From assembly GCA_013396655.1 (NCBI GenBank), contig WBMV01000462.1, positions 1,017,594 through 1,081,593 of the forward strand: a stretch of 64,000 bases of DNA, in the 5' to 3' direction. The stretch comes from Campylorhamphus procurvoides (lineage: Eukaryota; Chordata; Aves; Passeriformes; Dendrocolaptidae). Made by a program: the position numbers and the translations under genes. Under the pieces are notes generated by a model. That model searched no databases. It was given only the letters and a program-made list of their open reading frames with translations, and had not been told where the DNA came from. Below are positions 49,964 to 63,344 of the stretch, piece after piece (position 1 is the stretch's first letter; each line of letters starts with the position of its first letter).

Positions 49964-52900
49964 GGGGTGTTCTTCTGGGATTTCTTTTTTCTTTTTTTGT
50001 TTGTTTGGGGTTTTTTGTGTGCAGACACAGGGCTGGGTGATGCTGATGCCAGGAGGTTTGTGTGGGATGCACTAAGGGAAGGTGCTTTCAGCTGGGTAGA
50101 AGAACCAGCTGCTAACATACATCCTTAGTAAATCAATTAAAAAAAATAAATAGGTCTAAGATTTTAGGAAGATGAGGGTCTGGAATTGCTTGTGGTTCAA
50201 GGAAACAAGCCCCACACTGAGTGTTTTGGAGAAAATTGATGCTTCAGCAGTTCTGAACTAACAGACCTCTTCGAGGACTTGCCTCAGGCTGTAAAATACT
50301 GATGGTTTTGGAAGTTTTGGGTTGTTTGGAGTTGCAGCCTCAGCACTGGGAGAGTTCACACTGTGTGAGCAGCTAATGCAGGCAAGCACTCCCTGGGCTC
50401 TCTCTGGGACAGCTGATGGGCAGGAGGCCTGGAGGGAGCCTTGGAAGTGAGGAAATCCACCTCTCAGCTGGTGTTTCACAGGGTTGGGTTTGACATGCTG
50501 TGGACTCAGCTGCAGAACCCTCTGTGGGCAAAACCCCTGGTGTCTCTTTTCTGGGTGCTCAGTGGGGGTGATTTCCATTCCCTGTGGTCCCCAAAGCTCA
50601 GCCTGGATGGGCTGATGGCTCTGGGCTGCAGTGCTGGGATAGATAATGACCTTACTGTGAGCCAGTCTCGTTTCTGCTCTAGAGTTCACTGGAAAAAAAA
50701 TATTTTTAACCCAACACAAAACCTCATAGGAGGTGCCAACGTGGTTTCAGCCTCATCGGTTTTTCCATTGGCACTGTCATTAAAAGGCCACCAGCAGCAA
50801 AGAGCATCAGCCCTGGCCAGGAGTGCAGCTGGTTTTGTTCCTGTGTGTGATCACTGGTGCAGTACCCAGGGGTGGGTGCTTATCTCCCATGACAGCAGGT
50901 TGTCACCGTGCCCCTACCTGTGCCATCCCACCCCAGTGGTATTTGGAGTCAGCCAGGATGTCTGTGAGGTTCCGTGTGCCAATATTTTAATCTGGTTAGG
51001 AAGAAAGGCATTTGTGTATGCGTGGGGGATGTTTGCTTCGTTTTGGGTTCATTTAGCAAATGTTGATGGGGGTGTTTTTTCTCCTTTTTTTTTTCTTTCA
51101 TTTTAATTAGGGAGATGTAAGCTTTGAGCAAATTTGAAGCAGATGGAGTTGGTGACATCACCCTTTGTTTTACTCCTGTTAGTGCAGATTAGCTACTTTG
51201 GGGCTAATCCTGAGGAGGACCTTCTAGGCTTAGACATCCCATTCTCCATCCTTTTCCCATCCCTTTTGTCTTTCCTGTCTGTCTGCTTTGTCCTCTCCTT
51301 GCCCCCACTTTGCTCCCCCCAAGCACGGTGCCTGCTTCCATCACATGTTGTTTCCAGACGAAAATCCCATAAGCTTCCAGCTGTTCCTTCTGCTGGAAAT
51401 GAGCAGCCAGACCGTCCTGGGAATGCAGGGAGCCCTGTGGGGTGGTGGTGCCCTTGGGAAGAGCCTTCAGGAGTTGATGCTGGTGCAGGACTAAAGCCTG
51501 GAGCTCTGAGCTGAGCGCTGCCAGTCCCTTCCCAAACCTGACCCCGTGACTTCAATCCACGTGGGGTTTGGTGTTCTCTGTTGGTACCCTCTGGTGCTGC
51601 TGCTCTCCCTGTGGGTGCCAGAGCCTGTGGCACACCCTGGGCTCTGCTGTCCCTGTAGAGCTTCTGCCTCTGCTCTGCCCCAGCATCCCTGGACAGCTCT
51701 TGCATGGGGCTTGTTCATGGATCCATTCCAAAAGTTGGAGCATGTGCACCAAAGAGCCTATGGCTCCAACTTGTGCTGTCCCTGCTGTGTCCCTTGGATG
51801 GGTCCCCTGCCTTTATCCCTGCCTTACCTCTATATTTTCCTTCTGCCATTTGCACGAGCATTCCAGGCAGGGCTCAGATCCCCACGGCTTTTTCCCGTGG
51901 CCCATCTGAAGGAGCGATGGTTTGAGATTGTCCCCAAATCTCTGTGCCAGCAGCTGTCCCCCCTGGCAGCCCAGGGCTGGTGGCAGGACCCCTTGTCCCT
52001 TGGTTGTGCAGTGGGTCATGGGGCTGTTTTCCTGCTCCTTGGTCCCAGCACTGCCTCGCACCAGGCGCTGCTCCCGCCCGAGCCAGCAGGAATTCTTTAT
52101 CTCCCTGGCAGCACATGAAAAGCCCTGGCCACAGGATGTGTTTGTGCACATTCTGCTGGGGAAGGCCAAACGCAGAGGAGGGAGGGAGCCCAGTTATGCT
52201 CTGTATCCTCAGCTCTGTTTTCAGCACTTTCTTTTTCCCCTCCAAAGAGTTAAAACTGGTTTTGTGTCCCTTCCCCTCCCATTTGTCCAGAGATGCCCTT
52301 AGAGATTTATTCTGCCTTCTCCAACAATAACACTGCCGGGATCCTGGCCGTGGTGCTTGGCTCGAGTGGTTGGGGTGATGGTGAAGGCTGAATTGTCAAA
52401 AGCAAATGCTTTTCACCCTCTGTGATTCGCTTCCCCCACGGACCTGATGGCACAATAAATTAACACACTCATTTTTTTCCCAGTGGGAACCTGGATGAGG
52501 GCACAGGACAAAATACATTTAACACACTGTGTGTCATCCTGAGCTTTTATTTCCCCTTTACCTGGATGCCCAGCACAGAGCAACCCAGTAGCATGGCCTG
52601 CAGTGCTTCCCACCATCCTGCCAGCACTGAGATTAATAAATATTCCTCAAATATATGGCTATATATAACTCCCATTTCCCCTTTGTACAGAGCTGTACTG
52701 GATTCTAGCTCTCTACACTTATACCTGCTGCTCAATGCTCATGCATGTAAGTACAGCTTGGTTTTTCTTGGCTTCCTCCCTGCCTTGGAGTTTGCAGCAT
52801 GGTGTGTGTGGAGCACAGCTCAGGCATCACTGTCCTGCTTTTTCTCTTGGTCAAATTGCTCAAATATCTTTGGACTTTGTGTTTTCCATTTGAAAAATGG

Positions 52901-53022
52901 CATTGACAGTTTGCAGGGGTTTGTTGGTGGCTGTAAAGTGTTTGGTGCTGAGGATTGGTGGGAACATCAGTGTTAAAGGTGCCCAGAGATGAGAAGGGTC
53001 TGTGTGGAACCTCTTGCTGGGC
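49964..53022. other. Intron 2 stretch, stop-poor but no gene
   Basis: The part 51190-52330 is GC-rich and poor in stop codons, with overlapping open frames of 120-190 codons on both strands. None shows a domain or consistent splice signals. An AT-rich patch lies at 52631-52671. Confidence 0.5.
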
Positions 53023-53316
53023 AGAATCATAGAATCATCAAATAGTTTGGGTTGGAAGGGACATTACAGATCATGTAGTCCCAGCCCCTGCCATGGACAG
53101 GGACACCTTCCACTAGCCCAGGGTGCTCCAAGCCCTGTCCACCCTGGCCTTGGACACTTCCAGGGATGGGGCAGCCACAGCCTCTCTGGGCAACCTGTGC
53201 CAGGGCCTGCCCACCCTCACAGAGATGAATTTCTTCCTAATATCCAATTTAAACCTACCTTTATTCAGCTTATAGCAATTGACCCTTGTCCAAAGTCCCT
53301 TTGATTTCTTTCTCCA
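53023..53316 (-). mobile_element. CR1 LINE 3' region, antisense orientation, longest copy
   Basis: The longest CR1 remnant here (~290 bases). From the left it has two AGAATCAT-type terminal repeats, AGTTTGGGTTGGAAGGGACA, CCATGGACAGGGACACCTTC, CCTGGCCTTGGACACTTCCA, GGGGCAGCCACAGCCTCTC, GGGCAACCTGTGCCAGGGCC, ATTTCTTCCTAATATCCAAT and CCCTTGTCCAAAGTCCC. It is the reverse complement of the CR1 3' untranslated region. It contains no reverse-transcriptase coding sequence. Confidence 0.95.
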
Positions 53317-56300
53317 GTGAAGCTGAAGCAGCTCACTGCTCTCAGGGCTGGAAGCAGGATGCTTCTTGCTCTTATGCACCAGCTGAGAGGAGACTTCACA
53401 AAAGGAGCTTCCCCTAATGAAGGAGCACTCCCAAATTTCTGTGCAGGTGCTTTTCCACGGATAAATGCATATCAGTGTGTGCTGGAGGTGCCTGTAAGTG
53501 GGGACAGAAGCCCCCACTGCTGGTGTAGCAGCCTGATTGAGGTTTCTTACAGATTTCCCATTGCAGTTCACTGCTCAGTGGGTGCTGTTTAGTTTCTGTG
53601 CCTCACCTTACAGCTGCCAGTGCCTTACCTGTGCCAGGCTCCCTGGCTGGGGATGGCCCAGCTGGAGCCAGGGCAGGGACAATGGCTCTGGAAGCCGGGC
53701 TGGGAACATCCAGTGGAGCCTGACTCTTTCTGAGATAGGTAAATGTTCTCATCCATCCTTCTCATTTGTGTCTTATCTCCCTTGTTTAGTGCAGATGGTC
53801 CGTTCCTGCAGTGCTGCTTCCATCCTGCCATCATTTTGCTTAGGCCAGTATCCAAGAAGAGGCTATTTATTCCTCTGTTTAAATTTATGTACAGTATAAA
53901 CCACTGTGTCCCAAGCTGTTTATGAAGCAGAGAGGCACTTCCTCTTCTCATTTCTCATTTTTAATCAATGGTTTTTGCTTACTCACCAAGAGAGAAGCCA
54001 TGGAGGAATCATTTCTTTTCCTTTCCTCCCTTATTAAACTCAAAAGCCCTGGTCCAGGTACTAAAAACCAGTTGCACAGGAAAAGCCATGATTTCCCTGC
54101 CTGGATTCTTTGGAGTCAATCAGCTGTGCCATTACTGGGACAAATTGACATCCAATGGCAGCAGCAAAGTGTGTGCTTCATTTCCGCTGAGGTTTCTGGT
54201 GCTGGCTGAGAGCAGGGCTGGGAATTGCATCCTCCTCTTTTGCCTCCAGTTCGCTTTGCAGGTGAGCTTGGCCTTGCAGCAGCTGGACTAGATTATCTTA
54301 AAATATAAGAGCTCTTTCTGCATCCAGCCAGATGCCATTAAGTGTCCAGGTGTCTTTCGACAGTGAGGTTTGGCCCATGGATTGAAGGACTTTATGAAAG
54401 CTCTGCTCTTACTCAGTAGTGAAAGCTTATTGGAGGTCACTGTTTGCCCTGTTTATAGTGCAGTTCCCTGTTGTGTAGCTTCCTTTCTCCCTTGTCCTTC
54501 TGCCCTAGAGCTTTCTCTCCCAGAGCTGAGCAAAACCCCCCCTCCCTTGGGCACCGGTCGTTTGGGGTCACTGCTGTCGTGGAGAGGATGCCTTTGGAAA
54601 GGATGTGATTCTGCTGTGTTTGCTAACAAAGTTTCCTGTTGAGTGTAGTTTCTCTTCCTTTCCTCATACCATGGACATCCAGGGCTCAGCCCATTTCCTG
54701 CTCAGCAGCTCAAGGGGGGACATGATGCCACGTGGATATTCCCTGCCGGTGTCACCAGCAGGACCTTGGGCTTCAGGATGTGTCTGGGAAACCAGTTCCA
54801 CCACTGAGCATGGGTATTTAATGTAGTCTGTTCTTATTTGGGTTTAATTTGTAAACTCTTCGGGGTGATGAAATCAGTGTAGGATTTTCTGTTGTGGCAC
54901 TTGTGAATAAGAATGTTTTCTCATCACTTCATTCCCAGCAAAAAGAAGAGAAAGTGTGTCTATGAACAAGGCTGTGCAGGATAAAGACATTATGAAAAGT
55001 ACTACACTCATCCATATTGATTTTTGCTTTGTTTACTGGCTCTTTCCTTTATTACCCTGGCAGAGCCACAAGCAATGTCATCCCAGCTCAGCTAATGAGC
55101 AGCCATCAGATGTGTCAGTCTGCCTTGAAATTCCATGGTCATTGCAAAAATAACTGTTTGGAATCTCTGTCCAGGGTTGTGATGCTTTTTGGGAGAGCTG
55201 GTGTGGAACAGGAAAACACTAGGCTGACAAGGAGCTGGTCTGATCCATGGTTTGGTTGTGCAAGTGAGATGGATTATGTGACATGGCAAATGTAGCACAT
55301 CCCTGGGATGGTCCCCATTGGCATATCCTGGGAATGGGACTGGGGCAACCTCCACTGTCCTCTGGACTTGGCAAGATCAGTGCCTTTTGCAGGAGGATGT
55401 CTGAGCCCAGTTAAACAGGATTAAACACAACCCTTACCCAAGTTTTGCCTGTCACCTTTATTCAGTGACCTTTCCTTAAGTGATGCACTTCGCCCCCCTT
55501 CCCCTCCCGGTAAGGAAATGTTTGCAAGTGCTTCATTTATTTTAAACTGACCCTAGTTCCCAGTAGCAAGGGCTGGATTTAGCCCCAGGGCCTCTGGTGG
55601 GAAGAGATTTGGGCTGTCATGGAGAGTGATGGGCATGGGTTTTGAATACCATTAATTAATTAGAATTTTGCAGTCCCTTTTCCTTGCTGGAGCAGCAACT
55701 CCCTTCATTAGCAAAAGAGATAAATGCTACCTCCAGCCAGCACAGCACAGTCCCAGAAACCTTCCCAGCTCCTTGCTGGAGAGCACGTTCTCAGCTGGGA
55801 CTAGATTTACGGTGCCATCATGTATTATTCATCCGAAATAATACATATTCCAAGTCTGCAATTGTGCAGGGCAAGGCAGAGTAATTTGAAGGATACCTCT
55901 GACCTATCAATCTTAACATTCAAAGCATTGACAGATTTTGTGTGTGTAGCTTGGGGGGCACACAAGGAACCCTTTCTCTTAGCAGAGAGCACGGGATGAA
56001 CCTGAAATTAAATGTGTTACAAACAAGCAACTCAGTGTTTTGCTCAGGTGTCCAGTATCTCTCTTTCCTTTTGACAGGAGAAATAAGTGATTTGTGTGTG
56101 TTACATCAGTTCTGGCCTGGTCTAAATATATCTGCTGAGAAAAAGTGAGAGCTTGCAGTTGGAAGGTGTCTTGGACTGTGAGGTCAAGCTACTTGCTTTA
56201 AATGATGTTTATGGCCAAGTTTGAATGAATAACCTGTTACTAAATGTAGATTTTCTCATTTGTTAGTGGGATTGTTTCTGGTTGGGGGAGCAGAGGAAGA

Positions 56301-58820
56301 GGAAATAAATCAATCTTCCAAAACCCACTAGCATTTAAAGAAAAAATTACATGTAAGTATCTATTAGGAAATTAGGGCAGTGGGACTTTTTAAAGGAGGT
56401 TTGTGTTGATTTATCTTGATCTTATTATAATAATTGATGTTAAAGAAAAAAGCTGCAATGAAAAGCCACGTTCTTTGCCATCAGGAAATCTTTGTACTCC
56501 CAGTAATACTGCACTTACCCCGGGGTCTAAATTACAGCTTGGGTAGCCCTTTTCTTTAACTCAGTAAATAAGATTTAGCTCCTGTGTGCTATCTACCTGT
56601 TTCTATGGAAACCAGATTTTAGTGCCAAGCGAGCTGCTTGGATTTGGTACCGGCCGGAGCGAGGGCAGCAATAAAACCCACCCCAAGGCTTGGGTGGGCT
56701 CACACTGCTGCCTGCAGAAGCCAAATGAAGCAGGGGATGCCTTGGTGGGGTGATGCAGGACCTGTTGGGGTGATGCAGGCCTTGTCTGATCCCCTAAAAG
56801 CTGCTAATAAGGTTATTTTTTGGCTGAAAAGAGGATTTTCCCTCCGCTCAGAAGGAAGAGGAGATACTTTGGGCTGTCATCAGCACACAGGGAATCCTGA
56901 TGCTCCATTTATAAATGTGGGTGGGATATGGAGGGGTGGAGAGCTGGAAGGGATAGTCCAAGGGATCATCTGTGCTGCTCCAGTGAACCATGGGCTGGAT
57001 CCTGGAGGAGAAGAACACAGTGGAGTGATGCTTGTCTCAGGGTTCCCCTTCAAGTGCAGCTATAAAAGAGCAGAGCAAGCCAAAAAGACTTCCCTTTTGT
57101 ATTGAAAAAATTATTAAAGCGTAATTAAGTTCTTAGACTTGGGTAATGAAACATCTTTCTCTGTAAGCCTTAGGGCCAAAATAGATGCATTTTTAATGTT
57201 ATTTTTAACAGTGCAATTTTTTACGTGTGCCCACTCCTTTTCTCTTCATATTCAAAGTGGAAAAAGCCATGTGCTATGATTGTTATTAAAATCCTCAGCC
57301 TATTTTTGCCATATCTGGGATTAGATAATGCAACAAATCCGAGGGTCTGCCCTGGAGACAGGGGTTGTGTAGAAAACATCAGATGGTTAAAACCAGATGG
57401 CCTCTCTGGTTGGCTTTCTCTGATGTCAAAGACCATTTTGCATCATCATGTAAAGTTTTAATGAAAAACGGGGGTGGAGGTTGGTGATGGCTGACTCAGT
57501 GGCTGGACATCCCGTGGTTATGGTCTTTTGCAGGCCATTAGATTATTTCCATAATCCTTTAGATATTATTTTCGCTGCTTTCCAGGCATTTGTTGTCTCT
57601 CTTTGCTGTGCTGGGATTTGAGAATTCAGAGTTATCTGCTGTGGGAAGGGGCTTGGTGGTAAATAAACACCATCTCAACTTCAGGCACCTCAGTCTGTGC
57701 TTACACATCGAGATCTTGATGATATCAGGGATTAATAATATGCCACAATGACAAATTTGGAGCAGACCCAAGGTCTGGCGGGAAGGACCACGGCTTTGGG
57801 AAGGATTGTTCCTGGCAGCTCTTTGGGGATGAAGAGCATCAGCCACCACTTGCTGTGAGCTTGGGAGCCCCCACCCTGCTCTGCCTGGCTCTCCCAGGGA
57901 AGATGCTGCTTCCTTGCTGCCTGGTGGGATGGGGACAATTCCTGCCCTTGTCTGGGTGGAGAGTTCATACAAAAAGATGTGAAGATGTTGTAGCTGGAGA
58001 CTTCTTCCAGGCTCTTGCATTCCTGCTTGGGGGTTTCTGGGATAAAAAGTGTCATGCCCTTGATCTGGTGTGACAGCCAGCTCTTGTTAGAGGTGTGTGT
58101 GGAGCAGAGAAGATGCTCTGCTGGCTGTGGGACCTCACTTTTCATCCCCCCTTTTTGGGGAGCATTTGGCTTCTTCATTTCCACCATCCACTTGCCTATT
58201 CCTTGTCTCAGCTAAAACCACCTGGATGATTCTTGTCCCTCCAAGTGAAAGAACCCTCCATCCTGTGACCAGTTCAGGTCTTGGTGCTCACTGAGCGTGT
58301 AAATGAATGGGACAGAAACTAAATCCTGGATCTGGAGGTTTCCCCTTCTTTCTGACTCAGGCCCTTCTGTAATCTTAATGGGGAAAAAAAAGAATCCTCC
58401 CTCCCCATCCACCTCTTCTTTATTGGAACTGCTAAAGAGCCATCTTCAGCGAGTTTTTCTAATAAAAGGATGTCTGTTAAACAGAGCCCCAGAGAGCCAA
58501 GCTGCTTACAGGGAGCTGTTTGAACTGGTTTCCGTGCTGGCTTTTTAATATACTTTAATACAATTCTGGCCCTTTTTCTGCATAGTTTTTCCCCATCAAA
58601 GCTTATCGTTTCCACTCCGTTGTCTTACTGGCACGCAGCTTTAGATTGGGTTTGGGAAGGGGAATGGCACATGGAGCAGCAGAGAGCTCAGTATTTACAT
58701 CCCAAATGTAAATTCACAAGTGACTCATCTCTGTCCTGGTGGTGAAATGCTCTGAAGTTAAAATTCTGATGACAACAGGCGTGTAACACCACAGCTTCTT
58801 GCTTAACAGGTTGTGCTGCC
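53317..58820. other. Intron 2 stretch, no gene seen
   Basis: No gene recognised. It includes a weak CR1 fragment at 54279-54325, a short duplication of TGGGGTGATGCAGG words at 56744-56780 and an AT-rich block at 57185-57345. Confidence 0.5.
54279..54325 (+). mobile_element. Possible CR1 3' fragment, weak
   Basis: AGCTGGACTAGATTATCTTA is close to the CR1 word GTTGGACTAGATGATCTT, but the following bases match the CR1 terminus poorly. It may be an old copy or chance. Confidence 0.35.
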
Positions 58821-58851
58821 TTATTTATTTATTTGCAATGTTATTTATTTT
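58821..58851 (+). repeat. TTTA tetranucleotide repeat
   Basis: Two short clusters of TTTA/ATTT units separated by a few bases (TTATTTATTTATTTGC, then TTATTTATTTT). It is a low-complexity microsatellite. Confidence 0.8.
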
Positions 58852-61651
58852 AAGCTTTTCCTGGAGTGAGATATCAGTTCCAGCCTAATGGCACCTCACA
58901 GGGCAGGAGCAACCCTGGGACAGATGTGGCCTGAGGCAAAAAAAGGCACAAACACAGATGTATTGCTGGAGACAGGAGCCAGTGAGGAGGGATGGGGATT
59001 TACACAGGTCTCCTGGATCCTGGCTCAGAGCTGGCACTGGAGTTGGAGATGGCTGGTGAACAGCACTGGGCTCTCCAGTTTGGGAAATGCTCTTGGAAAG
59101 ACATCTTATCATGTCTGCTTGCTTTGTGAGATTCATGGATAGGCCTGGATGAGCTTCCTCTTCTAATATTTCACTGAAAAATTGTTTTATAAGCTGTGGG
59201 ATGTGCATCTGTGTTTGGAATGAAGCCGAGCAGAGTCTGTGCTGCTCTGAGTGTCATGAGCTTGAGACCCTTTGTCTTGGTGTGGGATGACATAAAAGCC
59301 CATGGGTTTGTGTTTTGGCACCTTCATTTCTCCTAAAAATGTCAGGAAAAGGTTTTTGCTTGGACTGGAGCAAACCAGGCAGCAGGTCCAGGCAAGGAAG
59401 GGGCCAGGGGCACCTGATGGCCCTCACAAAGTTGGTCCAGGAGGGTCTGGAGGAGAGCTGGGACCTGCCCATCCCCTGGAGCCCATCTAGGAGCCTTTGG
59501 CAGCAGTTTGGCAGTGCAGAATCTGCTGGGAATGCTGTCAGGAGCAAGAGAGGAGCTGGATGTTTAATTAATTTAGATCATTTATATCATGAAGTGATTG
59601 GCTTGACACAGGGGCAGGGAGGTTGGTCCCAGTAGCTCTACTGGAGCCACTGGAGGGGAGGCTGCAAATGCCATCACCCCCAGCATGCAGGGCTCAGTCC
59701 CTGTGGGAAATTCCCATCAGGACATCCCCAGAGATCTGCAGGGCCAGAAGGGACTGAATACATCCCTGAGTGCACTCAGCAGCTTCATTGAAACATCTCC
59801 AGGTTTGTGTGTCTAATTGCTTCAGACGTGTCCCATCCTTTGCTCAACCATGGCAGCATTTTCTGTTGGAGCTGCTGTGCTGTGATCCCTGACTGGACCA
59901 TCCTGGGGCTGGGATGAGGAGATGAAGAGATCCCATATTTTATTGGAGCAGGAGCTGTGATGCTGCACACATGCTGGTGCCAGGGCAGGATGAAATACTG
60001 CCCATACTGGGGGGAAACTGGGATAACCCTGCTTCAAACCCACTCACAGTGTCTTTAGATATGAAGGAAGAGGGTGTGATGCAGCAAGCTGGGATTATGC
60101 CTTTTAATGGAGGAATTCCAATATAAATAACTTGGATAGACGATTAACGGAGATCTTAATAAAGGCTGAATGACTTTGGTATGTGGCTTGTCAGCTCTTA
60201 TCCAGAGCTTTACAGATACAGTGCCACCACCTACTATCTTACAAACATTTATTACTGATAATGCTCCACATCTGCAGCAGACTAAAGCACTTTATGAAAA
60301 ATACATCAGTGGGACCTTTGTTAGCAGAGAGCTGCCTCGGCATTCCCTGCCACAATCACCAGCAGGGGTATTCCCCTGGGTTTTCCCTGGATGGTGCAGT
60401 GATGACAGTTGTGTATTTCTCTCTCTCTTGATCTGTCAGCTCCCCCCTCATATCCTGGAGTCCTGGACAGGGATGCTGCTGTATCCAGCTTGGAGCCCAA
60501 TGGGGTCTGGGTGGACTGGACTGGGCAGTCCTGGTTAGGGAAAGGCTCCACTTCCTGGGTGTGCAAACAAGGAGCAAAACAGTCATGGGGGGTTCCTAGT
60601 AATTTAGGGGTATGTGGCTCAGGTGGTACATCTACTGGTGGTGTGCTGATCTGACATTTTGGAGGGCCTTTTTTTTTCAATTGGAGCTGGTTTGTTCCTT
60701 GTTCTCTGTGGACATACTTGGTGGTGGAATGAGGATTCTGTGATAAATAGCACAGAGCTGGTGCAGGGCTGGGATGGTGGGGGCTCTTGGCACGGTGGGA
60801 ACACAGAGCTTTGGAGCTGGAGCAGCTCAGGCACAGGCAGCTGCTCATCCTGCCTGTGCCCAGCTGGTGCTCTCCCTTCTCCAAATCTGCAGTTGTGGCT
60901 CCTCACTGACCAGTCCTACCACTCCAAATCCAGTTTACAGCTGGCGAGGGGCACAGTTTGCTCACTTTAACGTTTCCTCTGTGAATGTAATTTCCAAGCA
61001 GGGAACACTTGCATAAATATACATATATTGTCAAACCATCTTTTTTTCTTCTAGTCCCTCAAATATGTGATTTTATTTCTCCAGCTGTAAGGCCAAGCGT
61101 GTGAATGTTAAATTGTTAAATAAGTCAAACATGATTATTCAAGTACCCAGCATAATGTGTTTCAGAAGTGCAGGATCTGAAACCCGACACAATGCGTGCG
61201 GGTAAATGCTTTTGTGGAGATTGTACTCCTAAGGGGAATGTCATTTTGACAAGAATATATTTTCCCTCTTCCCTCTCACAGCCTGTCTTGTACTGTCTTG
61301 ATGCTTTGGTGGAAGTCTCATCCAAGTACAGTTGATTTTGATGTGGAATTATTCAAACCTTTCAGATCCATCCCTGTGGACTGGTTTGCTCTGCAGGCTG
61401 ATGAAATGATACCGGTGAGCTCAATGCTGAGGACCTGACGTGCAATGAAAGGTTTTCTTTTGCAAGTGTTGGTCTGAGCTGGTTATCTCTTGGTAATGCT
61501 ATCAAATACTCTTTTCTGCAGTCGAGGCACATCACCTACATCTGGCCAAAATATGTCATGAAAAAAAGATGTTTCGAACAAAAAACATCCTTTATGGCAG
61601 ATGGGGGGAAAGTCATTAAAACTCAATTTTCTGGGACTTTTTTGTGCCTTT
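58852..61651. other. Intron 2 stretch, nothing recognised
   Basis: Ordinary intron. Opposite-strand overlapping frames, for example 60321-60884 (-) and 60659-60970 (+), show no recognisable protein. Confidence 0.5.
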
Positions 61652-61680
61652 AAAAAAAAAAAAAGAAAAAGGAAAATATT
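61652..61680 (+). repeat. A-rich run (13 A then A/G)
   Basis: Thirteen consecutive A residues at 61652-61664 followed by GAAAAAGGAAAATATT-like sequence. I do not recognise a retroposon directly 5' of it. Confidence 0.75.
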
Positions 61681-63344
61681 TTCTTTGAGTGCTTGTGGAT
61701 ATTAAGGAAACACTGCCTTTTAAAAATGAACAAAACCAAAATGCTCATCAGTATCTATCAGAGCAGAAAGCTCTTTCTTCTTTTTGCTGTCCCACTCCTC
61801 GATTTTGAGTTTTACACCAGGCTGAGCTTTTCCTCTGCAGATTTCAGCTGTTGTTGCCATTAAGCACATACTGTTACTTACAGCACAAATTTTCATGCTC
61901 CACCTGAGGCACCTGAGCAGCTTCTAACCCTGACCTGGGCTTTTCTGGGATTTTGTCCTATGAAAAATGCCCTGTGCAGTGGTAACTCGGGTGCTGTACT
62001 TGTTAACTGTGAAGTCAATAAGTTAAATATGCCCTCACCAATCTTACTGGCAGCAAGAAAATGTCAAGAGAGCCAGCAAAGAACAAATTCCACTTTCCTG
62101 TTCCCTTCCCTTCCCACAAGTAAATACTTGTTGGACATTTCCAGGAACTTCATAGAACAGAAACCAGTTTTACCTGTTTGGTTGTGAAATCTCTCTGTTC
62201 TGGACAAGAGCTCCAGGGAGAAGTTTGCCCTGAACCTTTGTGACTGACCTGCTCATACTTAAGGTGACAGCAGTTATTTCTCTAATGGTTGCCCTGATCT
62301 CATCCTCAGATTTGCAGAAGTGACCTTTGGGATGCAGTCCTGGGTGCTGACACTTATTTATGATGCTGCCCAGAGCTCTGCAGACCTGCCCTGTTGGGAG
62401 CAGCAGTTCCTGGTCCTTTTTTGCCTGCACTGTCCATGCCTGATGTGGCTGCTGGAACACTCCATTCCCTCTTGCACAGGGGCATCATCAAGGATGTGCA
62501 TCCATCTTCCTGCAGAACTGATGATCTTTGTCAATGATGTGCATTCAAACCTGAGCCCTTAATACCACCTGGGGGCTGTGATGATGGGAGCCTGTGTTAA
62601 TACACAGATAAACCCCTTTTTTTCCTTCCTCCTGCAACCCCAGGCTGACCACAGCGCTGTCCAGCTGCTCTTTGTCTCTGATATGTGATTAAAAGGCTGG
62701 GACAACAAGCATGTGGTGGGTAGAGCTGTGTTTCCCTGTCTCTGGATGAATGTGTGATTATGTGTGTGTATTTTTGGTGTGTCTTTCCTGTACCAGGGCT
62801 GGCGCTCTCTCTTTACAGCCCATCTGATTTTAACGTTGCGTGTTGAAATTCCTCGAAGCTTCTGGTTCCTGCGTGTTCCACGCTTGCTCAATCTGTTCCT
62901 ATTAATTTTTAAACACATTTTAGCAGTAGATAAACAGCTGGTGACACTTTTGGAGGCGCAGTGTATCATCTGAGGAGCTGATGTAACGCTCCCAGCACTG
63001 CACTCTGAGCTGGGGAGAGCTGGGGCTGTGCTGGGGGCACGGGGATTGTGTTCCTTTGGGATGCAAACACCCTCTCTGTGATGCTTTCCACCCCTCTCCG
63101 TGGGAGCCAGGGCTCTCCAGCTGCCAATTTGCTTCTCCTGCTGTTTTAAACCAGCCTGATACGCTGCAGGTCCTGAGCAAAGCTGAGCTCATGGTGGAGG
63201 ATCCAGCTGGGGAAATCTGCCTGAGCATCTTTGACAAAGCTATTTACATTCCTTAAATCATTGACTGAAAACATCATGCCTGACTCTTTCCTTTTTTTCT
63301 CGGAGACAGCCAAGATCTAATCTATGATATTTTTTCTTTATAGC
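61681..63344. other. Intron 2 stretch with one candidate regulatory block
   Basis: No gene recognised. The segment 62800-63000 keeps several CpGs in an otherwise AT-rich context and is listed as a candidate conserved element. Confidence 0.5.

Noticed and set aside
50441..51106. 221-codon open frame on the + strand
   Set aside because: It ends in a T-rich low-complexity stretch, has no domain or splice context, and is partly shadowed by - strand frames.
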